A stretch of DNA of 64,000 bases from a bacterium (GCA_015075175.1 JABTUV010000002.1:186001-250000), one strand, 5' to 3'; shown: positions 18,295 through 28,466, counted from the first letter of the stretch. Made by a program: numbers and translations. Notes: generated from the sequence alone by a model not told the origin.

Positions 18295-19115
18295 CTACGG
18301 CTTCCGCGCGATGACCAGCCCTGGATGAGCCTTTGCCCTCGTGGGCCAGCCGTTGCATCTCCGCCATCTCCGCCCCCATCGCCCCGCGCATGAGGGCCTG
18401 ATCGAAGCCGATCACTTGAGCGCGTCGTAGGTCAGTTGCATCGACAGCATGTTGAGGTAGAGATCAACGCGGGGCGAAGCGGCCCGTGTCCAGCGTCGTC
18501 TCGACCGTGCAACCCGCGCCTCTCAAGAGCTCCGAATAATCGTCCAGCGTGAGGATGCCGGGGAACTTCATGAACGCAAGCAGCCGGTCCGCCTCGGCGT
18601 CGGAGAGTCCCGGTCCTTCCAGCCAGTCGGTGAACGCGATCACGCCGCCGGTCCGCACCAGGCGCGCCGCCTCGGCGACCAGCCTGCCCTTGTCCTCGAC
18701 GTAGCACCAGGCGTCCTCGCCCCAGACGAAATCGGCGCAACCGTCGGGAAGCCCGCTGTCGCACACGTCGCGCAGCACAAAGGTGATGCGTTCGGACAGT
18801 CCTCCGCAGCGACGCGGGCGCGCCCGCGTTCCACCACGCGCGCGCGGTGGCGTCCACGCCCGTCATGGCCGCCACGTTTCGATAGCGCACGAGAAAACGC
18901 ATCCCCGCCCCCGTGCAGCAACAGAGGTCCACGCCGGCCATGCCCGCGCCGACGCCCGCGCGCTCCGCCAGGTCCAACGACGAGGCGAATCCGCCGATGT
19001 GGATCTGCTCGCCCATCACGAGCTCCCACAAGTCGCCCTCCGGCCCGGAATAGACCGCCTGCACGTCTGACAGGTGAATGTTGCTTCTGCTCTTCACGTT
19101 GGTGGCTGCTCCCAC
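18295..19115 (-). CDS. SAM-dependent methyltransferase (class I), frameshifted
   Basis: About 270 aa with a Rossmann-type SAM site. The GTG start at 19115 gives HLSDVQAVYSGPEGDLWELV; motif I appears as GVDLCCCTGAGMRFLVR, and a post-motif region as DGCADFVWGEDAWCYVEDKG with GGVIAFTDW. This resembles the sarcosine/dimethylglycine methyltransferase-like group. Frame changes are needed near 18790-18830, 18475, 18410 and 18330; with them the protein ends HPGLVIARKP at 18295, a normal end for the family. It starts 13 bp after the stop of the upstream metalloprotease gene, so the two are probably co-transcribed. Substrate unknown. The run of small indels suggests sequence error more than a true pseudogene. 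Confidence 0.75.
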
Positions 19116-19128
19116 GCGAGGATAGGGG

Positions 19129-20784
19129 TCAGGGACCGCTCAAGCGATGGACGGCCAGCTCGAACCAGTCGCGGTAGTCGCGGCGGCCGTCCAGGTCGAA
19201 GTCGGGACGCGCCGCCGCCGCCGCCGCCAAGTCGTCTTCGTCCACGTCGTTGTCGCCGTCGAAATCGGCGCTGCGATAGGCGGAGAGAAGGTAGCTGCCG
19301 TAGCGCGCCGAGTAGGTCGTGGTCACGTGGCGCACCTGCAATCGCACACTGCCGGTGCGATCCGCGGTCCAGCCGATGCGGGAATTGCCGAGCAGCCGTC
19401 CCAGCGCGTCGCGCTCGCCGCTGTTGTCGTTCTCGGCCAGCTTGCTCGTGGCCGACTCGTTCCAGAGGGTCAGCACGGTATCGGCGCCGTTGTGCAGGTC
19501 GTGCGTGCGAAAGACGTAGCGGCCGCCCGCGACCACCGGCACGGAGAACCAGTCCTCGTCGCCCGCGTCGAATAAGGTGAGCGTGCCGGCGCGCGCGCCG
19601 GCGGCCACGTCGGTCGCGTCGGCGACCTTGTTGTTCTGCTCCAGACCGTCGGAGAAGTAGAAGATGGACTGGCCCGCCAGCGTGGCCGGAAAGTCCGGCC
19701 AGTCGGCGCGCGCGCCCCAGCGCGCGCGCCAGGCCAGAAAGAACGACTCCATGTTGATGGGTGAGGGCATGGCGGGAATGTCGAGATGAAAGAGCGTCCA
19801 GAAGTCGGTAGCGGGAATCTGGATGGGATCGTCGTCGATGGGATCGGTGCAATCCCAGAGGGCGGCGGCCACGCGCAGCTCGCAGGCCGCTCCCGGCGCG
19901 ACCGCGAAGTTGTCGCGCGCCTCGTCGCGCACCGACGCCTCCTCCAGGTTGAATCCCAGGTAGTCCACGTCGCCGTAACTGTCGAAATGAACCGGCGTGC
20001 CCCGGAAGAGGCTGGAAAGATAGTGCGCCATGCCCTCCGACCAGGAGAGCGTGAGACGATACTCCTGGTTGAGGTAGTGCTGGCCGCCGGGCGACTCGTC
20101 GCGTGAGAAGGCGTCCGAAACGTAATGGCCGAACTCGTGCGCGATGATGGCGTCGTCGTATTCGTCGGTGTCGTCGGACCCGCCCAGAATGTGCAGGGCG
20201 TTGCTGGAGTAGTACGTTCCGTCCAGCGACCCGACTTCCCAGTAGGCGGTCAGCGCGGGAAAGGCGAGTGCGGCGTCCAGCTCCCGCAGCATGGTGAAAC
20301 CGGACAGCAGGATGTCGTAGATGTTGAACGCGCCGCCCACGCTGCGCTGGCCGTTGTCGCGATAGAGCGCGACCACTTCGATCACGGCGCCGCCGTCCAG
20401 GTCGTAAGTCGTGAGCGCGGAAACCGCGGAATACGTGGAGCCGCTGTTGCGCGCTACGCGAAACCACCCCTCGGGATGGCGGGCCTCCACGCGCACGCGC
20501 ACCAGTTGCGAGCCCGAGCCGGGATGGGTGAACGTAACGCCGCCATCCTCGCCGGTGGTCTTTACGTCCAGCGAGACGCCGCTGCCGTTCTCAAGCACCG
20601 CGCGCGCGCCGCGGATGGGGAGCTCGACCAGCGCCCCCGTCCAGCCGGTCGCCGCAAAGACGCGGTCTTCGTAAAGAAATCGCGCCTCGACCGTCCCCGC
20701 CGCGAAAACCGGCGTCAAACCAGGAATCCCGGCCAGGTACAGGAACACTTGAACAAACGTCAAGACCAAACGTCGTATCGTCAT
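19129..20784 (-). CDS. Secreted zinc metalloprotease with PPC domain and C-terminal dockerin-like module
   Basis: A 551-aa protein with signal peptide MTIRRLVLTFVQVFLYLAG. An N-terminal beta-rich domain (about 30-130) precedes a gluzincin-like catalytic region with AIIAHEFGHYVSD, the HExxH zinc motif, and a downstream WSEGMAHYLSS likely to supply the third ligand. Near 390-500 is a bacterial pre-peptidase C-terminal (PPC) domain (NNKVADATDV, DEDWFSVPVVAGGRYVF). The last 45 residues form a dockerin-like pair (DFDGDNDVDEDDLAAAA, DFDLDGRRDYRDWFELAV). The frame is intact, in contrast to its frameshifted neighbours. Probably an extracellular peptidase; with the peptide-binding proteins at the left edge it fits a protein-degrading lifestyle (inference). 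Confidence 0.88.
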   Translation of the reverse strand: MTIRRLVLTFVQVFLYLAGIPGLTPVFAAGTVEARFLYEDRVFAATGWTGALVELPIRGARAVLENGSGVSLDVKTTGEDGGVTFTHPGSGSQLVRVRVEARHPEGWFRVARNSGSTYSAVSALTTYDLDGGAVIEVVALYRDNGQRSVGGAFNIYDILLSGFTMLRELDAALAFPALTAYWEVGSLDGTYYSSNALHILGGSDDTDEYDDAIIAHEFGHYVSDAFSRDESPGGQHYLNQEYRLTLSWSEGMAHYLSSLFRGTPVHFDSYGDVDYLGFNLEEASVRDEARDNFAVAPGAACELRVAAALWDCTDPIDDDPIQIPATDFWTLFHLDIPAMPSPINMESFFLAWRARWGARADWPDFPATLAGQSIFYFSDGLEQNNKVADATDVAAGARAGTLTLFDAGDEDWFSVPVVAGGRYVFRTHDLHNGADTVLTLWNESATSKLAENDNSGERDALGRLLGNSRIGWTADRTGSVRLQVRHVTTTYSARYGSYLLSAYRSADFDGDNDVDEDDLAAAAAARPDFDLDGRRDYRDWFELAVHRLSGP

Positions 20785-20815
20785 TGCCGGTACATATCAC
20801 AACCTTCCGTTCCCA

Positions 20816-21385
20816 TCAACGTTTCTCCACCAGCACGCAGACGGTCAAGACGCCGCCCTCGTCGAAGGCGTGCGACAGGCAGCGCGCGGGATGGCGGCGC
20901 AGGAACTTCTGCAGCCGCTCCGCCGCCGACTCGTCCTTGATTACAACGAAATGGAGACGCGCGTCCTGGACCTTCTCCCCGCCGGGCAAAAGCGGCTGGT
21001 CGGGCGAGAGTACCGCCGCCAGTTTCTCGGTCGCGCGCGCCAGCGCGCGCCGCACGCTGTCCTTGGGCACGCCCAGCATCCGCCCCACGTCCCGGATCGA
21101 GCCGCCGGTGGATAGCAGCGCCAGGATGCATAGCTTCTCCTTGAGCGGCAGAATCCGCCGCGCGCATTCCGCCACGCGCTCCTTCAGGAGCTCCCCCCGC
21201 CGCCCGCAACCGTCGCTGTCCTTCTGCATCTCAAGGTAGCGTTGCACCATCTCGTTTTCAGACACCAACCGCTCCAGAATCTCAGGGTCGTAGGGAACTT
21301 CGCGGCTGTCCAGGGGGACTTCGACCGACTCCAGGAGCGCCGCGTAATCGATCAGGTCGTCCAGGGGATGTTCATCGCCGTGCAT
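20816..21385 (-). CDS. HTH DNA-binding protein resembling sigma-70 region 4
   Basis: A 189-aa soluble protein. An acidic N-terminus (DYAALLESVEVPLDSREVPY) leads to a central helix-turn-helix (LLSTGGSIRDVGRMLGVPKD followed by VRRALARATEKL) like sigma-70 region 4 or LuxR-type modules. The C-terminal 60 residues form an alpha/beta domain of unknown kind. I chose ATG 21385, preceded by GGAGG at ideal distance, over the ATG five codons upstream. It sits upstream of the metalloprotease gene on the same strand with a 31-bp gap and could regulate it. There is no region 2, so it is unlikely to be a complete sigma factor; anti-sigma or transcription regulator are alternatives. Confidence 0.6.
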   Translation of the reverse strand: MHGDEHPLDDLIDYAALLESVEVPLDSREVPYDPEILERLVSENEMVQRYLEMQKDSDGCGRRGELLKERVAECARRILPLKEKLCILALLSTGGSIRDVGRMLGVPKDSVRRALARATEKLAAVLSPDQPLLPGGEKVQDARLHFVVIKDESAAERLQKFLRRHPARCLSHAFDEGGVLTVCVLVEKR

Positions 21386-21480
21386 GGTCTGCCTCCGCAT
21401 GTTAGATGCGGCGGAGCCATACCAGAGTCGTGCCGAAATGGCGTAAAGTCGGAACTTGAAAGGACACGGGGGATTGCGAC

Positions 21481-22389
21481 ATGCTCGAAGACATGAGACC
21501 GGCGGCTGCCATCGCGTTCTTTCAATTCGTAATCAATTGCGCGCGAATCGCGGCGGGACAGGCCGCGCCCGAAATCGTGATCTGGGAGCAGGACGGCTCC
21601 CCGATGATTCGCATCCCCGCCGGCGCGTTTGAAATGGGACTGACGGAGGAAGAAGCCCGCGCCGCCTGGCAGGAGGACACGGCGTTGTGGGCGCAAAATC
21701 TCAAGGCCGCGGGATGGCCGGCGCCGCGGCTGGAGGACTATCTGTCGGCGACGCCGAAACATCGCACCAGCGTCTCGGCCTTTCTGCTGGATCAGTATGA
21801 AGTCAGCAACGCGCAATACCGGAAGTACGTCGCGGCGACCGGCGCGCGGCCGGCGGAGTATGCGGGCGATCCGGTACTCGGGCGGGACGAACATCCCGTG
21901 GTCGGCGTGAGTTGGCGGGACGCGACGGCTTACGCGCGATGGGCCGGCAAGCGTCTGCCCACGGAGGCCGAGTGGGAGTATGCGGCGCGTGGACCGACGG
22001 GACTAATGTATCCCTGGGGAGGGATACTGGAGGCGACGCGCGCCAACCTGCCGGTCGAGCTGTCGCCCGATGAATATGCACAGAGCGCGCCGCGCGGCTC
22101 GTTTTCCGCCGGTGCTTCCCCCTTCGGAATTCTCGACCTCTGCGGCAACGCCATGGAGTGGGTCGCCGATCCCTTCGACGCCCGCTACTACGCGCACAGC
22201 CCGACGAGCGATCCCCCAGGACCGGCCACGGGGGAGTTCCGCATCCTGCGCGGGGGAGGATGGAAGTACTTTCATAGTCCGGCGATCTATCGCAGCGCCT
22301 ACCGCGCCCCGCGCTACCTGGGCGACCGCGCGCCGTTCGCCGGTTTCCGCTGCGCGGCAGACGACCGGATGGACGGGATGGAGTTTTGA
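21481..22389 (+). CDS. SUMF1/formylglycine-generating-enzyme family protein
   Basis: A 302-aa protein. After a short hydrophobic N-terminus (possible signal) comes the FGE-sulfatase fold: MIRIPAGAFEMG, FLLDQYEVSNAQYRKYV, HPVVGVSWRDATAYARWAGK, RLPTEAEWEYAARG, GILDLCGNAMEWV and RILRGGGW. Family members include the enzyme that converts sulfatase Cys/Ser to formylglycine, and many proteins that use the fold for binding only. No clear pair of active-site cysteines is visible in the C-terminal core, so catalysis is doubtful. No sulfatase is adjacent. ATG 21481 or 21493 may be the start. It is transcribed away from the HTH gene across a 95-bp divergent gap. Confidence 0.85.
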   Translation: MLEDMRPAAAIAFFQFVINCARIAAGQAAPEIVIWEQDGSPMIRIPAGAFEMGLTEEEARAAWQEDTALWAQNLKAAGWPAPRLEDYLSATPKHRTSVSAFLLDQYEVSNAQYRKYVAATGARPAEYAGDPVLGRDEHPVVGVSWRDATAYARWAGKRLPTEAEWEYAARGPTGLMYPWGGILEATRANLPVELSPDEYAQSAPRGSFSAGASPFGILDLCGNAMEWVADPFDARYYAHSPTSDPPGPATGEFRILRGGGWKYFHSPAIYRSAYRAPRYLGDRAPFAGFRCAADDRMDGMEF

Positions 22390-22562
22390 CGGGATTACGG
22401 GATTGACAGGATGGGGAAAGAAGGGGTGGGGCGGCGGGCTGGGGCGGCGGGCTGGCGCGGGCGACGAGCTGGGGTGGCGGGCGGGGTGGGGCAGCGGGAT
22501 AGGGGCGTGGCTGCGCGTCCCATAGGTCCCATAGGTCCCATAGGTCCTATTCGTCCTGTCGC
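22390..22562. repeat. G-rich low-complexity tract and GGTCCCATA array
   Basis: The gap between convergent genes starts with a G-rich tract built on GGCGGGCTGGGGC-like units (22415-22500). It ends with four to five units of the 9-bp TCCCATAGG repeat (22516-22556), which stops directly against the TGA of the glycosyltransferase gene on the minus strand. Confidence 0.65.
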
Positions 22563-23828
22563 TCACGCCAGATACGGCGCCAGAATGGGCGCCAGGCGTT
22601 CGCCCCACACGCGCTCCCAGTCGAAGAGACCGGTCGCGCGCTGGCGCGCGCAAAGGCCGTGCTCGGCCAGAAGCGCGCGATCGGCGGCGTAGACGGCAAT
22701 CGCATCCGCCAGCGCGATGGCGTCGCCGGCTGGGACCAGCGCGCCGGTTTCGCCGTCCGCCACGATCTCCGACAGGCCTCCCAGATTGCTGGCGACGACC
22801 GGCCGCCCCGCCGCCATCGCCTCGACCGCCGCGATGCCGAAGGGCTCCTCCCACAGCGACGCGGCGACCACGAGGTCGACGCCGGCGTAGAGCGACGCCA
22901 GTTCCTCGGGCCGCCGCCAGGGAACGACAACGAGGCCGGGTCGGCGCGCGACATCGCCTCCCGCGTGGACCTCGACGGCGATCCCGCGACGCTGCAACTC
23001 CTCCGCCGCCGCCAAGAGGACCGACAATCCCTTGAGGGGGTCCTCGGCCCGTCCAGCCAGCAATACGCGCAGCGGCCGGTCGCTCTTAACCTCCGGCAGC
23101 GGCACGCCGGCAAAGCGCTTCGTGACGACTCCCGACGGCACGCAGTGTACCGGCACGCCGATGCCGGAGAGACGCTCCGCCTGCGCCGCATTGTACACAA
23201 TCAGCTCGCGCGCCTGCCGCAGCCAACCGACCAGATCGCGCCGGTATGCGGCCGTCCCCGCCCCTGAATACAGATACTCGTGCGACAGGTGCAAGGCCCA
23301 GCGCCGGTCCGGCAGCCCCAGCGCGATCGCGGCCCGATGTTTCAGCACGTCCAGCGCCCCTGGAAAGTAGCAGCGATGGCAGCGGGCGGGGTCGGTGAGG
23401 AAGTTCCCGTCCGGGCAGACCTTCCCCTCCCGAAACAGGTAGTGCCGTACGTTGACGCACACCACTTCATGCGCATAGAAGCGGACGATGGTGGGATGAT
23501 GGGAGAGATAGGGCAGGAGAGCCGGCTTCATGTGGTAGCCGTCGCCGAAAAAGACCAGGTGGGGCGCGAATCGGTCGAGGGCGGCGCGCAATCTGGGTCC
23601 CAATACCCGCGGACGATACCGCGACGGCGACACGGGGAGGGTCTCCACCGCCAAAGTGGGAAAGTCCCGGTATTGTCCGCGCGGGAAATAGCGCGTCATC
23701 CTGGGGCAAAAGAGGCGCACGCGGTGGCCGTCGGCCAGGAGTCGGCGGGCAATCTGCACCAGGTCCACCCACGAGCCGCCGGTGGGCGGCCAGTGGAAGA
23801 GCAGATCCACGAGCGCCACGTTGGCCAT
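22563..23828 (-). CDS. Glycosyltransferase family 4 protein
   Basis: A 421-aa GT-B fold enzyme, cytosolic or membrane-associated, that transfers a sugar from a nucleotide donor. The N-terminal acceptor half starts MANVALVDLLFHWPPTGGSW, with the usual glycine-rich loop. The C-terminal donor half has LLAGRAEDPLKGLSVLLAAA and the retaining-GT4 E-x7-E region, ASLWEEPFGIAAVEAMAAGR. Four cysteines in KVCPDGNFLTDPARCHRCYF form a possible metal site, seen in some GT4 proteins of this length. ATG 23828 is chosen; the frame upstream to 23987 has no good start context. Acceptor and pathway are unknown, though envelope or exopolysaccharide synthesis fits. Confidence 0.88.
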   Translation of the reverse strand: MANVALVDLLFHWPPTGGSWVDLVQIARRLLADGHRVRLFCPRMTRYFPRGQYRDFPTLAVETLPVSPSRYRPRVLGPRLRAALDRFAPHLVFFGDGYHMKPALLPYLSHHPTIVRFYAHEVVCVNVRHYLFREGKVCPDGNFLTDPARCHRCYFPGALDVLKHRAAIALGLPDRRWALHLSHEYLYSGAGTAAYRRDLVGWLRQARELIVYNAAQAERLSGIGVPVHCVPSGVVTKRFAGVPLPEVKSDRPLRVLLAGRAEDPLKGLSVLLAAAEELQRRGIAVEVHAGGDVARRPGLVVVPWRRPEELASLYAGVDLVVAASLWEEPFGIAAVEAMAAGRPVVASNLGGLSEIVADGETGALVPAGDAIALADAIAVYAADRALLAEHGLCARQRATGLFDWERVWGERLAPILAPYLA

Positions 23829-24401
23829 GAACCACCTTCCCGCCACGGTCAAGGTAGGGAAGGGCTGCGCCTTCCTGACGGCAATGTAGCCACAAGCGCC
23901 GGGGCAGGGAAGGGGCTTATGTACCTCCCCCTTTAACTTAACAAAGGGGGCTGGGGGGGATAAAGCGTACGCGGGGACTGGGCGCACTGCACGCCGCCCT
24001 TCGACACGGAGGGCCTGAAGCGAAGCAGGCTTCCAGCGTGAACATAGGTCTTTCGCACGCTTCAGACCATCCTACTCAGGGCTGTCGGGCTGGGTCAATG
24101 GGCCAGTACTCGGGGCTGCCGGGTTGGGTTCTCCCGACGGCTCGGATGTAACAAAAACCAGAAACCGAAGGCCCTGAGCGAAGGCCGAAGGCCGAAGTCG
24201 AAGGGCAACTTGGATGCGGCGGACTACCTGAATACGGCCTTGGCTCCCCCCTTAACAAGGGGAGGCTGCGGGGATTCTGCGCAGTCAAGCCCTCCCGAAC
24301 GTTGCATTCGGCATGAATTCGCCGGAAAATATATACGAGGAGCATCTGCGGCGCCCGGTCTTCTGCGCCGATCATTTCCGACCCGACGAAGAGAGAACGG
24401 C
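23829..24401. repeat. 573-bp repeat-rich intergenic region
   Basis: No gene seen. The region holds a CCCCCTTTAACTTAACAAAGGGGG palindrome-type element (23927-23950) and a second CTCCCCCCTTAACAAGGGGAG element (24244-24264). It also holds a tract of CGAAGGCC repeats (about 24157-24207) and a partial inverted counterpart near 23998-24030 (CTTCGACACGGAGGGCC). Confidence 0.6.
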
Positions 24402-26916
24402 GTGATTACCCTCGTGGCCTCCATAACGACCGGAATGATCGGCTCGATCGTGCTGACGATCGTCTATCTCTACCTGTCGCGGCGCGACCGGGCGCCGTTC
24501 CTGTCCGTCTGGGCCTATAGCTGGGTAGTGTACAGTCTGCGCTTCCCCTTCAAAGCTGCGGCGTTGCGCTATCGGCCCGGAGCGGAACTTCTGGAGGTCG
24601 CCGGTCAGGCTTTCACGCTGGCCGCGGGCATTCTGCTTCTGTACGGTACGTATCTCTTCCTGCAGCGGCCCATGCGGCGCATTTGGACTTACGGCGGCGT
24701 GGCCGCGGGGACCTGGCTTCTGGTCATGCACGCCGCCGGCTATCCGCTCTATTCCACCATTCTGCCCGTCTGCGGGCTTCTGTCGTTGATCTACCTGACG
24801 ACGGGTTACGCCTTCCTGTCGCATCGGCAACTGTCGGGGGCGGGCAAACTGCTTACGGGCTGGACCTTCATCGTCTGGGGCGTGCAGAAGGCGGCCCTGC
24901 CCTACATCGAGAACCGCCTGCCCACGCTTTCTCCCGTCGCCTACCAAGCCGGCGCCATGCTGGGGATGCTCGTGGCCGTGGGCATGCTGCTCACGTACTT
25001 CCAGAAGGCGCAACGCGAGCTGGAGGCCAGCGAGGAGCGCTATCGGCTGCTGGCCGACCATGCGCGCGACGTGGTCTATCGCTTTCGCCTGCATCCGCGG
25101 CCGGGCTTCGAGTATGTCAGCCCCTCCTGCGCCGCCCTGCTGGGGTATGCACCCGCCGAGTTCTACGCCGACCCGCTCCTGCCGACCAAGCTGGTGCATC
25201 CCGACGACCGGCGCCGTTTTCGTACCCTTTGGCGTACCCGCCGCGAGCTGGAGAAACCCGCCCAGTTTCGTCTGCTGGCCCGCGACGGCCGCCTCCTGTG
25301 GACCGAGCAGCAGAACATGCCCCTCTACGACCAGACCGGCCGCATCCACGCCGTGGTCGGCATCCTCCGCGACATCACCGAACGGCGCCAGGCCGAGGAA
25401 CTGTTTCGCACCCTGGTCGAGCAGACCTTGGCGGGCATCTACATGATCCAGGACGGCCGCTTCGTGTACGTCAATCCCAAGCTGGCGGAGATTTTCGGCT
25501 ACACCCAGGCGGAGCTCTTGTCGGGCGTGTCGGTGGATGCACTGACGGCGGAAAAGGACCGGCCGCGCGTCAAGGAGAACATCCGACGCCGCCTTGAGGG
25601 CGAGCTCGAGAGCATTCATTACGGCTTTACCGGCATTCGCAAGGACGGAACCGAAATCGAAGTCGAAGTCCAAGGCAACCGCGCCGAGTACCAGGGCCGG
25701 CCGGCCATTCTGGGCGCGCTCCTGGACGTGACCGAACGCCGGCGCGCCGAGGAGAAAGAGCGCCAACTGGAGGCGCAGATCCAGCACGCTCAGAAACTGG
25801 AGAGCCTGGGGGTGCTGGCGGGAGGGATAGCCCACGACTTCAACAACCTCCTCATGGGGATTCTGGGCAACGCGGGCCTGGCGCTTCTGGAGCTGCCGCC
25901 GGACTCGCCAGTGCGACGCAATCTCCTGCAAGTCGAGCGCGCCGCCCAGCGCGCCGCCGAACTCACCAGCCAGATGCTGGCCTACTCCGGCAAGGGCAAG
26001 TTCGTGGTTACGACCGTGCATCTCTCGCAGATCGTGGGCGAAATGGTCAGTCTCCTGGGGACGGTGATCTCCAAAAAGGCCACGCTCGATCTGCGGCTGT
26101 CCGAGCAGGTGCCGCCCATCCGGGCCGACGCCACGCAACTCCGGCAGGTCGTTATGAACCTGATTACCAACGCCTCCGACGCCCTGGAGGACCAGGCGGG
26201 CACGATCACGCTCTCGACCGGCGAGACGCTGATCGGGCCGGAAGCGGGCGACGGGGCCTACCTGACGGGCGAGGTCGCCCCCGGCCGCTACGCCTTCGTG
26301 GAGGTCTCCGACACGGGCAAGGGGATGGACGAGGCGACGCTGGCGCGCATCTTCGACCCGTTCTTTACCACCAAGTTCACGGGACGCGGGTTGGGGCTGG
26401 CGGCGGTCTTGGGCATCATCCGGGGCCATCGCGGCGCCATCCGCGTGGACAGCCGGCCGGGGCGCGGCTCGACCTTCCGGGTGCTGTTTCCCGCCGCCGA
26501 GCCGGTGGAAACGGAATCTTCACAGGATCGCGAGGGCCGGTTGCCGCTGGCGGCCTCGGGCGTGATCCTGGTGGTGGACGACGAGGCGCACGTGCGCGAC
26601 GTGGCCCGCCAGGCGCTGGAGAAGGCCGGCTTTCTCGTGCTCTGCGCCGAAGACGGCCGGCAGGCGGTGGAGCTTTACTCCCAGAACTTCGCGGACGTGT
26701 CGATCGTGCTTCTGGATATGACCATGCCGGAGATGGACGGGGCGGCGACTTTCGCCGCGCTGCGCCGCATCCGCGAGGGCGTGCGCGTCATCCTCCAGCG
26801 GCTACGACGAGCGCGAGGCGACCAGCCGCTTCAGCGACGCCAACTGGCCGGCTTCCTGCAGAAACCCCACCCCGCAGAACCTGATCGCCAAAGTCTGGGA
26901 GGTGCTGTGGCGGTAA
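24402..26916 (+). CDS. Membrane-bound hybrid sensor histidine kinase / response regulator, frameshifted near its end
   Basis: About 840 aa. The GTG start at 24402 gives an N-terminus with six hydrophobic segments (residues 5-205), then two PAS domains (about 215-330 and 340-460, ending ILRDITERRQAEEL and LLDVTERRRAEEK). The HisKA H-box follows (LAGGIAHDFNNLLMGILGNA, phospho-acceptor His), then the ATPase domain with N box VMNLITNASDAL, G1 DTGKGM and G2 GRGLGLAA. A receiver domain follows (ILVVDDEAHVRD, phospho-acceptor in VLLDMTMPEMDG). After RVIL at 26795 coherent sequence needs frame shifts (SSGYDEREATSRFSDANW, GFLQKP, NLIAKVWEVLWR), ending at TAA 26916. The target is unknown; no adjacent output regulator. 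Confidence 0.93.
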
Positions 26917-28291
26917 CAGATATGCGGCAGCAAGCAGCCGCACTCCATAGGCGGCCGGCGTCACTGCGTGGCCTGCCCGATGCGTCGAACGCAACGCGCG
27001 TCCGTCCTATTGGTCCCATACGTCCCATTGGATCTCTACGATGCGCGCCCAGTCTCACCACCAGGATCAGCGCCTGGCGCAGGTTGGTGAGTCCGAGTAC
27101 GCTGGGCTGACCCTGCTTGAGATAGAGCGTGTTTTCCACCAGCACCTTGCCGCCCGCGCTCTCGTGGAGGTAGCCCTTGACGATGAGGTAGGGCTTGCGC
27201 ACTTCCAGATACTGCACCTCGCCCTGGTAGGCGTCGGTCAGCGCCAATCTCGCGCGCCCGGCGCGGCCGGCTTCGGCGGCCAGGTCCACGATGCCGCTGC
27301 CCAGCTCGCGCACGCCCGCCAGCCCGAAGGTGCGGAGCTCCTCTTCGGACAGACCATAGCGCTTCATCGTCGCCATGGACTCTTCCCTGCTGGGCGGGCT
27401 GTCCAGAAGCAGCTCCGGGTTGGACAGAACGTGCACCACGCCGCCGCTCTCCCGATAGGTGGCATTGAGCGGAGGCAGGACGACCTCCAGAATCTGCCGC
27501 ACGCTGGCGCCCTTCATATTGATGGTGGTTTTGCCCTGGACGCGCGGACTCACCACGATGGTCACGCCCGCGTCTCTTGAGAGTCGCGCCAAGGCCGTCA
27601 CGACGTCCTCGTCGTTGGCGACGAAATCGGGAACGCGCGCCTCCAGGCCCGCCCGGCTGCGTTGCACCACGATCGTATCCGCCGGCGTGGTGGAGACCAC
27701 TTGCGCGCCGGTCGCGGCCCCGACGATGCGCATGTCGGCGGTCTGATACCGGCGGGTTTGCGCCATGCCACTGTAGCGCGCGCTTGGAACGCCGCTGTCC
27801 ACGGCGGGCACACCCTCCAAGAGCGCCAGTTGCAGGCGGTAGCGCGTCGGCTCCGCCGCCGCGGCCTGCTGCTCGAACATGCCCTCCAGTTGCGCCAAGA
27901 GCTTGGTGATACGCTCGTGCGTGGAAGGAATCGCCGTCACCACGAGGGCATTGGCCTTCTCGTCGGCGATGATGGATTCTTCGACTTTGAAGAAAACGCT
28001 GTCGTTTGGACCGACTACCGGACCGGTGGTCGCCGACTGAATCCGAACGTGTGCGGGAGGGCCTTCGACCAACAGATAGGTGTGCAGCTCGGGGTCCAAC
28101 AACGCCTTGGCGGTGGTCGAAGTGAGACGTTCGACCCGATAGACCTTGAGGGAGGTCTGATAGTCACGCTCGAAGTCGGCGCGGTTGGTGTGCGGCGAAT
28201 CGCCGTTGGGTGGGCGAGCATCCGCGCTCCACGCCGGTGCGACGCACAAGAGCAGGCCCGTCAGAATGCCGCGAAGGATGAATGTATTCAT
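26831..28291 (-). CDS. Exported STN/secretin-like protein; C-terminus runs through a repeat array
   Basis: An exported protein of at least 415 authentic residues, starting at ATG 28291 (GGAGGAG upstream; MNTFILRGILTGLLLC signal). The middle has a secretin/TonB short N-terminal (STN) module (DEDVVTALARLSRDAGVTIV and INMKGASVRQILEVVLPPLN). The end resembles secretin strands (VENTLYLKQGQPSVLGL, LILVVRLG) but is too short for a full outer-membrane secretin barrel. The ORF then continues through the GGGACCNAT array (DPMGRMGPIGRTR) and overlaps the 3' end of the convergent kinase. A TAG one frame off at 27036-27038, just before the array, may be the true stop. Third gene of the sigma/anti-sigma operon. 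Possible role in secretion or envelope sensing. Confidence 0.65.
   Translation of the reverse strand: MNTFILRGILTGLLLCVAPAWSADARPPNGDSPHTNRADFERDYQTSLKVYRVERLTSTTAKALLDPELHTYLLVEGPPAHVRIQSATTGPVVGPNDSVFFKVEESIIADEKANALVVTAIPSTHERITKLLAQLEGMFEQQAAAAEPTRYRLQLALLEGVPAVDSGVPSARYSGMAQTRRYQTADMRIVGAATGAQVVSTTPADTIVVQRSRAGLEARVPDFVANDEDVVTALARLSRDAGVTIVVSPRVQGKTTINMKGASVRQILEVVLPPLNATYRESGGVVHVLSNPELLLDSPPSREESMATMKRYGLSEEELRTFGLAGVRELGSGIVDLAAEAGRAGRARLALTDAYQGEVQYLEVRKPYLIVKGYLHESAGGKVLVENTLYLKQGQPSVLGLTNLRQALILVVRLGAHRRDPMGRMGPIGRTRVAFDASGRPRSDAGRLWSAAACCRISVTATAPPRLWRSGSAGWGFCRKPASWRR
27001..27032. repeat. GGGACCNAT-type array inside the STN-protein reading frame
   Basis: Three to four 9-bp units (TCCTATTGG, TCCCATACG, TCCCATTGG) read as MGRMGP on the minus strand and lie just beyond a probable lost stop codon. 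Confidence 0.6.
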
Positions 28292-28338
28292 GGTCTCCTC
28301 CTCTGCCAACGCTTGCGGGCGAGCGAGTATTCACCTCT

Positions 28339-28466
28339 CCCAACGAGAGAGATGAATTCCCCTCTCCCTGAGGGAGAGGGTTGGGGTGAGGGGGAAGGAC
28401 CCACGCCGCACTCTCCCCCTCACCCGGCGCTTCGCGCCGACCTCTCCCTGAGGGAGAGGTGGAGAA
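28339..28466. repeat. CCTCTCCCTGAGGGAGAGG repeat block
   Basis: Three hairpin copies of CTCTCCCTGAGGGAGAG type, joined by a GGTTGGGGTGAGGG spacer and a GGCGCTTCGCGCC hairpin, fill the gap between the anti-sigma-like and STN genes. The same family is at 18193-18292. Confidence 0.65.
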
